Source: Branchiostoma floridae
Taxonomy: Eukaryota; Chordata; Leptocardii; Amphioxiformes; Branchiostomatidae
NCBI RefSeq assembly: GCF_000003815.2
Contig: NC_049990.1
Span: forward strand, 17,434,532-17,498,531
DNA: 64,000 nucleotides
Direction: 5' to 3'
Numbering within the stretch: the first letter of the stretch is position 1; every line of letters begins with the position of its first letter. A model generated the notes under the pieces. It was not told where the DNA came from. It saw nothing but the letters and a program-made list of their open reading frames with translations, and ran no database searches. Positions 1 to 11,100 of the stretch are shown piece by piece. Made by a program: the position numbers and the translations under genes.

Positions 1-479
1 CCTAGTACAAACTTGTTTTCGCCTTAGATGTCGAATAACATGTTATGCAGTTTGTGCATTCCTTTGTTACCTGATGTAAAAACAGATGCCAATCTTATGC
101 AAATGTTCCTGGTTCATGACCTCGTAGTGCGTCTCGCCTTGATTAAAGATGAAATAACTTAGTAATACTCTGTCAGCAATGAGAAAAGTAAACCTTTAAA
201 ACTGCAAGTTTAGTTCGTTATTTCGTATAAATTATTGTTCACTCGCAGTTTATTCTACCCATATCAGAAAATCGGTCCTGATTTCTTTGGTTAATACTAC
301 GTTTGGTGATATAATGACAAAGAAAGCACAGTGTATAATTTGTAGATGGATTTCAATTAAAACAACAGCAACAATCGGTCTGAACGAAATCCGTCACCGT
401 AATATGGCTCTTGAAGGACCATCAAATGCTGGAGACAAGAAATAAAAAAAATCTAAGCAAACTTAGTTCTTCTTCCAAA

Positions 480-873
480 ACTATGTATTGAAAACTACCT
501 TTTAACCATTCAGAGTTGTATAATCTTTTAGATGCAGCACGCATTACTAAACTAAAAATTAGTGCCTACTCCTTACAAATCAAAAAGGGTAGACACTGTA
601 TTTAACACAACAACGAGAGACGGTGTCCAAATGCCATGATGATATTGAAAATGATTCCACTTCATAATGGATAGTCCAACTTATGACAGAGAGAGACAGT
701 CTATTAAATGCAAGTCTGAGACACATGTCGCCACATACCAAGACAGCTACAAATTTTCAATACGTTACTATCATATCATGTTGATATATCTACCTATGTC
801 GGTCAATTCATATACAACTCCTTTAAAAAACGAGACAATATTATACTTTTCTGACATACTGTCGTTGACATAA
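480..873 (+). repeat. Degraded LINE 3' fragment
   Basis: Around 528-705 the forward translation, interrupted by a stop and small shifts, matches the C-terminal part of the better-preserved LINE at 2773-3876 (TKLKISAYSLQIKKGRH against TKLRISAHCLEIEKGRH; YDRERQ against YSKERE). It is an old, inactive copy of the same or a close non-LTR family. The short open frame at 667-873 is only the tail of this relic. Confidence 0.7.
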
Positions 874-1045
874 TTCTACAGAAAATGCACGCATAACGCT
901 ATCTTGATTGTTTGTACTATATACAATACCATTTATAAAGTAGATCAGTACTATTACCATTCAAAAATTAGATTAGTTCTTTAATATTGTCAGATATTAA
1001 GAATACATGTGTTTAAACTGTTTTGTATGTGTAAGTTGCCATATA

Positions 1046-1254
1046 CTGTAAATACAGAAATGTTCGCGGTGGATTAATTTTCGCGGTTTTCGCGGTGACA
1101 ACTTCACCGCGAATTTAAAACCACCGCGAATTTTTTTTCTATTATGATATTAGATTGCAGTCTATGGTGTTACCGCGAACTTAAATCCACCGCGAAAATT
1201 CCTTTTTCCCGCTACCGCGAAATTAAATCCCCGCGAAATTAAATACATTTACAG
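1046..1254. mobile_element. Palindromic MITE rich in CCGCGAA motifs
   Basis: The segment begins ctgtaaat and ends atttacag. It is built of alternating ttcgcggtgg and ccaccgcgaa blocks, so the two halves are imperfect inverted repeats and nearly the whole element can fold on itself. There is no coding capacity. A longer, more diverged relative lies at about 50480-50930. Family assignment is open; it is a non-autonomous DNA element by structure. Confidence 0.7.
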
Positions 1255-2772
1255 TTTTCTATACTATATTATTGTGTTTCTCTTATTGTCTTTGTCATAA
1301 TTTGTTTGGGAGGCAACTCGAAGGTGTGTCTTTCTCCTGCTTTTGTCTCCCACCCATTTTCGGTTCTGTGTATGGTGAATCTCGAATAAATAAATAAATA
1401 AATAAACAACAATTCTGAACAAATCTGAACATTCTTACTGGATATCCGAAAAAAATCCAGTATATTATGTAACGTTAGAGTCCATTCCAAGTCAATGTGC
1501 GGATGTTTGTTGCCATTGTTTAGTTAAAGTTTTGTAATTATATGTCTAGGACATTTGATACTTCAGAAATATTTTAAACACTGTTTCAACTTTATAAATA
1601 TTTCCCTGGTCCTGTAAAACTTTGGAAATATTCATGGTGTGGAATTGGATACTTGTAATGGTTTCGAAATAATGATAACAGCATTCTTCCATTATTTACC
1701 ATTTTCTACCATTTTTTTTTAAATGGTTCAGTGGGCTGGGAAGATAGCAATTCACACATTCTTGCAAAGTATGGTTGGGTGCCATGCAACAATGGCCCAC
1801 CACAAAGGATCCACCAGTGCCCAGCTGTGAAATCTAAAAATTTACAGAGGCCACAATAGGGCTTACTTTTATGGGGGCAATAAACTACCTTTACCATTTG
1901 GCAAAGTTTACAAATATTTGTAAATAGTTGTAAATGTAAAGGATTAAACAGAGGTTTCACAATTATTCTAAATAAAGATATTTTGTACAGTTACTTTCAA
2001 AATGTTTCTAAAGCATTCAAACAGATGAGTATTTTCTTAGTCAATTTTTTAAAAAGAATTTAATTATTGTGGCTTAGATATTCTTTTATTCCAAATAATT
2101 CAGACTTATTACAAGTATCAGCTAAAAACTCTCGTGGTGACTTGGAATGAACTCTATATGTAAAAGTCAATATAAGGCAAGTAATACAACGTCAAAAACT
2201 TGCATTGTCTTCAGATGTTTGCGATATTTTGTCTTATTTACCTTGAGGGATGGGTACCAGTTGAAACGGATATCTCTGGCTTTGATTTCATTAAAAGAGA
2301 AAAAAGGTTGCTTATCCAGAGGTGTCTTGATCAAACGTCTTTGCTTTTTTATGAAAATATGCAACTTAACACAAATGGTAACCAGGTCATGATAGATACA
2401 GATAAACAGCTTATGCGGTTATTATAGAAGTAGATATAGAATAAATACAACATTTTTTTGTAAACAGGAGACAATTGTGAGGCAAACCCTTGACTCCTTT
2501 TCATTTTAACAATTAAGTCCATTAGTAATTTTTTTTCTTCAAATCCGGATGAATTTCAATAATGATAGATAATAAAGATACCAGATATAATGTTAAGTGT
2601 TTACATTGCGTTGGAAAAGAATGAATGCATTAAGGAAATGAGAACATGCTCCAGTACCTAAATAGCAATTTACACTGCAAAAGCATCCAGAACAATAAAA
2701 AATACCCTTAGTCACAATATCTACTCCGACGCAAAAATTAAAATTTTTGCCGCAAAAGAGTGAATCCAGTAT
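1255..2772. other. Intergenic, no gene recognised
   Basis: AT-rich DNA. An (AAAT)n run at about 1385-1406 may be the 3' tail of another retroelement. Short open frames on both strands (for example 1706-1960 on the minus strand, 2147-2427 on the plus strand) lack recognisable domains and are treated as chance. Confidence 0.5.
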
Positions 2773-4020
2773 ATGATGGCCTGCCTTTATAGTGGGGAAA
2801 GGCACGAGAGACTTCATCAATGCAGAGATCTAATATTCAAAGGGATTCCCGAATGTCAAAATGAAACGACCAGAACATCTATAGCCACAGTCCTAAGCCC
2901 GATATTGGGATCAGAAGTTAATATACTTAGAGCCTCTCGTCAGGGAAATATATCAGGAGCCTCGCCTATCTATACTCGTCCCATTCTTGTTCGATTCAAG
3001 AAATACAATGACAAACTGAACGTGATATACCAGTCAGACACTTTGTTTAGGAACCAGAATATAACAATAGAACAACCAAAAATCTCATATGAAATACCTG
3101 ACTTAGAATACGTACTCTTAAACTTCTGCAAAATTTCACTTCATGTACCGAAAAGCTCTGTCAATGCTGCCGTAAGAGGTGAATTAGGAGTATTTCCTCT
3201 ATTCGTTGACAGTCAAACACATCTGATTGAATACTGGCTAAGATTGCATACTCTACCAAATGACAGGATTGTTAAAAAGGCTTACGACACTTCAGTGGAA
3301 AAAGAACATGACCGGGCTACTCACGTTCAGGACATTTTATGCCGACATGGGTTCCAAAATGTTTGGCTTAACCCCGCTGTTAATGTCAAACATTTTTGGA
3401 ACATATTTAAAGAGCGTCTAAAATACACGTTTCTTTCTGGCTGGAGGGAACAGCTCAAAAGCACCAACAAACTAAAAACCTATTCGAAATTAAAAAAACA
3501 CTTTGGTATGGAAGAATATCTCAAATCAATTCATAATAGACCATTTAGATACAGCATTACAAAACTGAGAATAAGTGCACATTGTTTAGAAATCGAAAAA
3601 GGTCGTCACCGTAACACACCAGCCACTCAGAGACTGTGTCCTACATGTCATGAAAATATAGAAGATGAATTCCACTTTGTTATGAAATGTTCTACCTACA
3701 GTAAAGAGAGAGAAACATTGTTTAAGAATATCAGAACCAAAACACACATCTCTCTTACTGGTGCAGAAAACGATATTTTTAATATATTGCTCTCATGTTC
3801 AACTCATATATCCGTCTACGTAGGCCAGTTTCTTTATAATGTATTCCAAATGCGAGACCAGATCACCTATACATAACTGTACTGTTATCGATAATGTTTT
3901 GTTATTGTTTTGTATGTAGCCTCTTAGTACTATTGTCTGTATAGCTATTAGTTGTTATTAGTTGCCATACATTGTACCCTGTGCGATTGTTGAGCAATAA
4001 ACTCATTCATTCATTCATTC
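2773..4020 (+). mobile_element. Internally deleted non-LTR retrotransposon (LINE), 3' end intact
   Basis: A 367-residue open frame (2773-3876) joins two parts that are normally far apart. Residues about 17-100 resemble the RRM-like part of an L1-type ORF1 protein (RDLIFKGIPE; RPILVRFKKYNDK). From about residue 112 on it resembles the region downstream of the reverse transcriptase in CR1/L2-like ORF2 proteins (NFCKISLHVP, ELGVFPL, EYWLRLHTLP), with a late CPTCHENIEDEFHFVMKC zinc-knuckle-like motif. Endonuclease and RT are missing. The 3' end has caataaa and a (cattc/attc)n tail at 3999-4020, typical of CR1/L2-type tails. The open reading frame across the deletion suggests a young event. Confidence 0.75.
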
Positions 4021-5040
4021 AGTTAAGAAGAGAAAATTTAGTTCAGACTTGCCTGCCTATTTTTATCTAATATTTTACAAATTCTTTGTCAGTTAACTTT
4101 TAGCACATTTGTGTTATATCCACGCTACAAATATAAAATCGAATCTTCTCTCTTATGAAAAGGTCTTCCGGAAATCGTGTTTAGTTTTTAAAATTGATGT
4201 TGGAGCCTTTTTGTACTTGTATGCGTCGAAAACCATTATTCATGCATACAAAGCTCACAAATATAGATTAGATGTATGCCTCCGACTGGCCTAAATCAAG
4301 AATATTACCGACTTAAAATTTACAAAGCACGGAGGGCTGTCCACCCTTTAAAAATATCTGGAAAATGTGGAAAGAAAAAAAAAAGGCATTCAAATTTTAT
4401 GTTTATTTAATTTTGTTGTGTTGTGTGGCTCTGATCGAGTTATGGTGCATGGACAGAGCTCGTAATAGAACACTGGAAGATAACTACATTAAGATGTGTC
4501 GTGTTATATACAACACACAAAAAAGAGAAGATGTCTATTCTTTTACGGTAGAGAACCTTATCGAGTTTGAAACTTGTTTGAGTGGAACAACTCTGACTGA
4601 AGTGAAGTTTCAACTCGCCGAGTATAACTGATTAATGATGATGACTTTGTATATCGTGAAGTGTAAGTGTCATTTTCGAGTTAATGTGCTGTCTTCATTT
4701 TGGAAATATTTAAGATATAACGAGTTTTACGAAGAATTTCAAGTTGAAGAAATTGCACAAAATATGGACGTGCCAGAGTTGGTTACTCCAGCAATTGTTC
4801 AATCCAGATATGTTAATCTAGAAAAAAAATGTGTAGCTCGATTGTAAATCTTAAATGAAGTTCAAGTATTTAAAGGGGACGGGGACGTGTTTTAGAAAGA
4901 AATCGGCTGCTCATTTCTTGTACAAACAAAAAACGATGGTCGGTTAATCATTAACGCTGCCGCCTGTAACAACTGAATGATTTGTCACAAGCCCTTATAA
5001 GACTCAACATTCTTGTTGACCCTAGAAATCACGTGCTCGA
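4021..5040 (+). other. Upstream intergenic region with two unrecognised short ORFs
   Basis: Two adjacent forward frames, 4365-4631 (88 codons) and 4635-4847 (70 codons), have no domain I recognise. The first has a hydrophobic stretch near residues 11-27. They could be relics of an element or chance. They lie just upstream of gene A and could also belong to its 5' region. Confidence 0.25.
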
Positions 5041-5046
5041 TAAGCC

Positions 5047-5054
5047 TTTAAAAG
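5047..5054 (+). promoter_or_regulatory. Possible TATA-like element of gene A
   Basis: tttaaaag lies about 70 bases upstream of the gene A start codon, at a plausible distance for a start site near 5075-5085. No other core motif is clear. This is position plus resemblance only. Confidence 0.3.
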
Positions 5055-5121
5055 TATAGCAGAGCCGATTGAACGATTCATTATCCTGCACAAAAGTATT
5101 GTGTGGCAACCTTAAGCCAAG

Positions 5122-5188
5122 ATGAAGATCGTGGTTCATCTTCTTGCGTCCATTTTCCTGCTGTCTGTGATTAAATGTGCTGATGCCG
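5122..5188 (+). CDS. Gene A exon 1: signal peptide
   Basis: ATG opens a 22-residue hydrophobic leader ([19 protein letters not shown], then ADA), a good secretory signal with a likely cleavage near Ala22. The donor gtatga follows in phase 1. The start is chosen because it is the only ATG giving a signal peptide ahead of the module exons. Confidence 0.8.
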
Positions 5189-8100
5189 GTATGAAACACT
5201 TGAATGTTTATTGAGCTGTTGGTTGTGTTTCTTGCTTCCTACATGATGTGTTGATTTTGAATACATTTCTTGCCATCCTGTTCCTCTTATAGTTCCACCT
5301 GAGGAAAATCTGAATTCTGCTGGGAGCTGGATACAAGACAACCGAATTCCTGGAGATGATGACATCGTGTCCGAGTCAAGGAATGTCAACCTAGCCGGTA
5401 GGTAAAATTTTCTAATCAACGGCATGACCGAACTGACCACGAGACAATCAAAAGCAGTCCGGTTATGCCATACATATGTAGGAATCCAGAAACAGCTCAA
5501 TTTATACATGCAAACATTCCGTCAACAGCACTTTTGATCGCTGACAGCAGGAAAATAGATGCTAAAAAATGAATCACAGTCTCACAAGGCTGTCACCGGA
5601 CATTTTTGCAAGTGTTTCAACACATAAAATAAACAAATATAGTGGCAGTACTTATTCATGCTTAAGAAACTGCATAGGTTTGAAGTAGGTACAGACATAC
5701 ACAATAAAAACCTTTCAAAATCACAAGAAAGGGGCAAAAAAATGGAAAAAACGCTTCCAATTATAAATATGCAACGACCTGGCAGAGTCGGAGTGGAAAT
5801 TTGTGTTTGGCATCATAACCAGTATCTTGTAAAAATGTGTTTGAAATGTTTATTGAATAGCGAGGCCAGTGTTCCTGTGACTTTTTTCTTAGTACTAAAT
5901 TTAAAAGGAAACGGAAACAAGTTTAAGTACATTTGTGTCCATTTCCTTAAAATATAATATTACTTCCAAATACAATCATAACAAATCTGCACCTGGGTAC
6001 CACATATCATGTGTGCTATCTATTACCACATGACACTTCGAGTTAACCTATATTGTGTTACCTACATGGCTACTTATTACCTTAAAATTTGATAAATGAA
6101 AAATCAATAATAATTGGTTTGGTGTAAACAAGCCACATATTAAAATAAAATACCACTTTTGGTTGTGAAGTTGAACAACAATTGGCATTAGAAACAGTTG
6201 CCATAATGATTGTATAAACCAAAGTTTAAATCAACGACAGCTACGATACAAAATAACTCAGCTACATGTTTTCATTTTAACCCAGTATCTTTTTTCTCTT
6301 GTGCTCAACTAATTTTCAAAGCACTACTAAAAACATAAGTGAACACTTCTTTTCTAATTACAGACAAACCAGGTAAAGACAATTGTTTCATAATAATAAT
6401 TAAGTGCAGTCATACTTGAGGTGAAGGTACTTCCATGCAAGGTGTATGCAAGGCCATCCTCTTTGGTCTAACAGGTTTCTAATTACGATTAAAATGTTTG
6501 AAGAGGGTGCCTCTGGTCATCTTTTTCAATATAATAATTCACGGTTGCATTTTACCCCCATCAGAAGTAACCAAATTCGGGGAATTGTAGGTTTCGAGTC
6601 ATGGGATTTTGAGACGCGCGTGGACATTTGTACTGGTGCAAAGCTTGTGCAATAACTTAGGGATTAATGAGTACATTTTATCTGGCAAAATATTACCAAT
6701 TATTGTAAAAAATGTAAAGGCGAACAACATTGTATATAAATTCTGCAGCTGTGTACCTTTTTTCATAAATAATCAGAACATGTTTGCATATTACGATGAG
6801 ACTGTCTTGCTTGTATAGCATCTGTCATTTTAGTTTAGAACGTGGTGAACTTTCATACCTCATGTTACAGTAATGACGATTTCATTTTTATTATCAATCA
6901 GAAAGGCACATAATAAAACAGTCGTTAATGCCATTCGTCTAATGTAGTGGGCCGTGAAAGACTTGACTACAATTTGTACTTTCAGGAGTACTCTGGATAA
7001 AATTATTCCTAATGGGAGGTACTATCTATTTTCATAAGAATTGTATTTTCACCATTATTTACTGGTTGCCTTTCCAGTTTTAAGAAAAATCATAATATGT
7101 TGGGGGTTCTAATAGATCCCCTAACTATATGAGGGTTTTCTTAAAATTAACAACGGAAGCTATGGTGTGTACAAATTTCTATGCATTCAGTTTTCCCTTT
7201 TTCGATACTTCGTGCGTTCCCATTATATGATAGGCATAAAATATCGTCAACTAGAGCAGAAGAAAACTTATTATATACAAAGACTGTCAAGTGAGATTCA
7301 TCGCAAAATGTCGGTCGTAATTATGTGCTTAAACAAAAAATACTTTGAACATATTATAGCCCACACAACAAAAGTTACCTTCAAAACCATATGTTTGTTT
7401 TTTCTGACATGTTTTTCTTTCAGGGTGTGGCATAAGTGGGCAAGGATGTCAAAATGGTGGGACCTGTGTTACCCTGATGCCAACAACTCCATCGATTGCC
7501 CAAAACACTACACCAGCGATCACCTCTCATTGTGTGTGCACGGAATCTTGGGAAGGGCAATACTGCCAAATTGGTAAGTCGCCATTGATTTGATTTAAAG
7601 TGATAGCCAGCATTTCTCTTATGCAAAAAATAGGGTTAGCTACGAGGGGCGTGCAATAAGTAATGGTCCTGACCCACTTCCAGTTGTCTGATCTAAATGA
7701 AATTTTGTATGTGTAATAATTCATATCTCTATGGGTTATGTTGCAAAAGACAGCTCTGAACTAATTGTGGTTTCTGATTTACTGGTGTTTGAACTTAGTC
7801 AGGTGCGAAATGGACCAGGTGTGAAATGGAACCAGTTGAGTGTCGCGCAGTGATACGGTTTTTGTATTTGAAAGGACGCACACCAAAGAAGACTTTTGAT
7901 GAAATAAATGAAACTTATGGTGATGATGCCCCATCATATGACCTTGTAAAACGCTGGCATCCTGAATTCAAACGTGGCTGGAAGTCTGTGGAAACAGCTC
8001 CCAGACCTGGTCGTCCCTCTTGTGCCATTGATGAGGCATCAGTTGGAGGACCAACCTGGGGTGTCCTACAAAATCGGTGTCCAGAGCTGCATCAAACGAT

Positions 8101-11100
8101 GGGAGAAATGCATAACTCTGGGTGATTCCTATGAAGAGAAAGACTAATAACTGTGCCAAGTTTCATTAATCTCCTGCTATGGGAAATGGGTCAGGACCAT
8201 TACTAATTGCACGCCCCTCGTATGGTCTTTTGATAATCAATTTCACAGACCGCATGGAAATCTCAATGTCTGCCATGAAAGGCTTATCATTTATTTATTG
8301 TTTCGCCTAGTCAAGACGAAAACATTCATCAACATCGACATTAATTTCATGAACTGGTGTGATATCAATAAATTTATGATAATTTAGTAATGCAAAGGGT
8401 CAAAATCCTACATGTAATTAACTCAGGTGTAACCAGGTTGTTGTCGCTCAAATTTACTTTTATTTCTTACAGCAAAACAACCGTATTCGGTGTGTTTAGT
8501 CATTTGTGCCGCTCAAATGTTGTAATGAAGGCAATTGTGTGGCCAATATTTGGCACAATTTTCGGCGTTCCAAAGGGATGCCATTCATATAGTTAAATCA
8601 ACATGGCCTAATCTTTACGAAAGCTTCCACCAGTTCTCAAGTTTAGGAAATAGTTTATTTGTGCGTGTTTTATGTTATAACCATGTGTGTTTCTTTCAAC
8701 GCCCTATCTGTATGTCTGTCTATAAGTATTCTTTATTGGGCAAGGGAATATTGGCCAGAGGGTAAAGATATCTCGACAAACACAAGAAAGCGTCTTGTCG
8801 AGTCTTTTTTTTACTTTGTCACAATGTTTTTCCAGACGTAGATGAATGTTCAAATGGACCTTGTGACCAACATTGTGAAAATACACCAGGGTCGTACCAG
8901 TGCAGCTGTCTTGAGGGCTACATTCTGAATCAAGACTCAGTAAACTGTGACGGTAAATTCTTATCCCTATATTAAGTTGAAGGGATTATATTGTAATTGT
9001 ACGGCCATTGGCAATTAGTTAGCATCTAAGTTTGACCCTCTCTCTCACAGGTGAAACGTTGCATCCCTGTCCCTTTTTACCGGTACTTCCATGGCTATTG
9101 CTCCAATGATCTCCAATGACTACTTGTCCCTCCACTTAGAGCCTTTCAGCGCAACACTAGGTTCTCTTCAAACTCACATCGCTATACTGTTCAATTGTTT
9201 CCAAGTCCTTTTACAGCAACAATTTCTTTCCACGGACAGCAACATTACGGAACTCTCTCGACGACTACTGTTTCTATCCTGTCTACAACTCATCAACCTT
9301 CAAAACAAATCTCCACCGCTGTCTCCGTGTACAGTTTCCGACTTCTTAGTTCATTGCCTTGAAGTGGTCTTGTGACCATGCTTTGAACAATCTCGTTAAA
9401 AATTACCATCTTACAATTTTCCAGATAATAGCACTTTTGCCATTTCCTGTAAAGAGTAGATATAATCTTTTTTTCTTCGTGCAATGGTTTTTCTATTGAT
9501 TTTTATTGCTGAAGAAAGGTGAAGAACGGTTTATGACAATAGAAACATTACCTAATGAAACTATTATATTGAGTAGTGTTGCTATTGTTTCACGATGATC
9601 ATCCTACAAAATAGCATGGAATAATCGATATTACGATAGAGCCCTTGTTTCTGTTAAAGCATTTTTGAACAATGTCCCAACATTTAAAAGGCTATTTTAT
9701 TGTCTCTTCTTTTTCTGCACAAAAGGACATTGTGGAGATACTTTTTTCTAAATGCATAATTATCTTTTTGACGTTGCTAAATTTGTATACAAATTTGAAT
9801 TGAAATATTCTTGTGGAAGGATTTATTGTTATTCTATAAAGGAGACGAAAGATTTCTTCTATTAGTATTGTGTCGATCAGTTCGTCCTTCCATTAAGTAA
9901 TTATGGGTACGGCATTTTTCCATTCTCGACGAGACATTGATCCCCATCAAGTTAAAAGGGTCATCTGTTCACCCTACTGGGTTTGTGTATCTTACATTTG
10001 AAAGGTCGTTAAAGAACCCAACAAACCTTTCGAAAAAATAGTAGGCACATCTGTAAGCGAATTTATCGTTTTTGGCGTGTATGATATGAGCAGTACGATT
10101 TGACATTCTATTGCCATGTTTTGGGTAAAAAAAGGTGTCTTATCAGTAGGTGGCTAATGTAAGATGTATATGTCACAGTAGAGATCACGATCCAGTAGAA
10201 TTGCCGATTCTCCTAGGAGAGATCGCGATCGGAGCTGGTCCTAGGGCCAACTCCGATCGTAATCTCTCCTAGGAGAATCAGCGATTCTACTAGTACAGAT
10301 TGCGATCGGGATCTCTCCTAGGGCCAACTCCGATCCAAACTCAAATGATGCTAAGATTTGGAAACAGACTACGATCGGGATCTGTCCTAGGAAAATCGGC
10401 GATTCTAATAGGACCAACTCCAATCTAAACTCATTAAAATGATGCTAAGATATAGGAATCAGCAATACTTTCTTTTGATATTCAATGATTTTATCTTGTA
10501 TTTATGCAAACCAACTAACTCATTGCTAACTACACTCAAGCCTACTTGTGTCACTTGTTCACTCAAGTTCACTACAATGTTCACTCAAGACTATCAGACT
10601 ACAGTCACTTTACTCAAGGTACACTATAGTGTATAGCATCACTTTCATTGTAAATTTCATGTGAGTATGTTTTCTGATGAAGTATTTTCCAATAAAGTAG
10701 TGGCAAAAATCTTATAATATGTGAAAGACACCAACAGGTGATCAAGCAATGTGTCAGTATGCATATTTCACAGATTTGGAAGAACAATAACAACTGTAAA
10801 GTCGTCAAACAGGTGTCAAAAGATCAAGCAGAGTTTCAAGATATTACTCATAATTTCACACCTATTGAGTACATTTCAATACTGACACTAGTCAGACTTG
10901 TACTAAATCATTTAACACTTTTTAAATTAACAGCTTTAGAAAAACAATAACCATTGTTAAGTGATCAACAGGTGTCAAAATGCAAGCAGAGTTTCAATAT
11001 ATTACTTACAATTTCACACCTATTGAGTACATTTCACAAGTAAAAGTGTAATGCATCAGTTCACAACTTTTGAAAAACATTAACCAGTATGGTACCTAGA

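Noticed and set aside
4365-4847. Two adjacent short open frames considered as a gene upstream of A
   Set aside because: No recognisable domain; kept only as a note on the upstream region.
9091-9375. 94-codon plus-strand open frame in gene A intron 5
   Set aside because: No Cys module pattern, no splice sites in the gene's phase, low-complexity composition.
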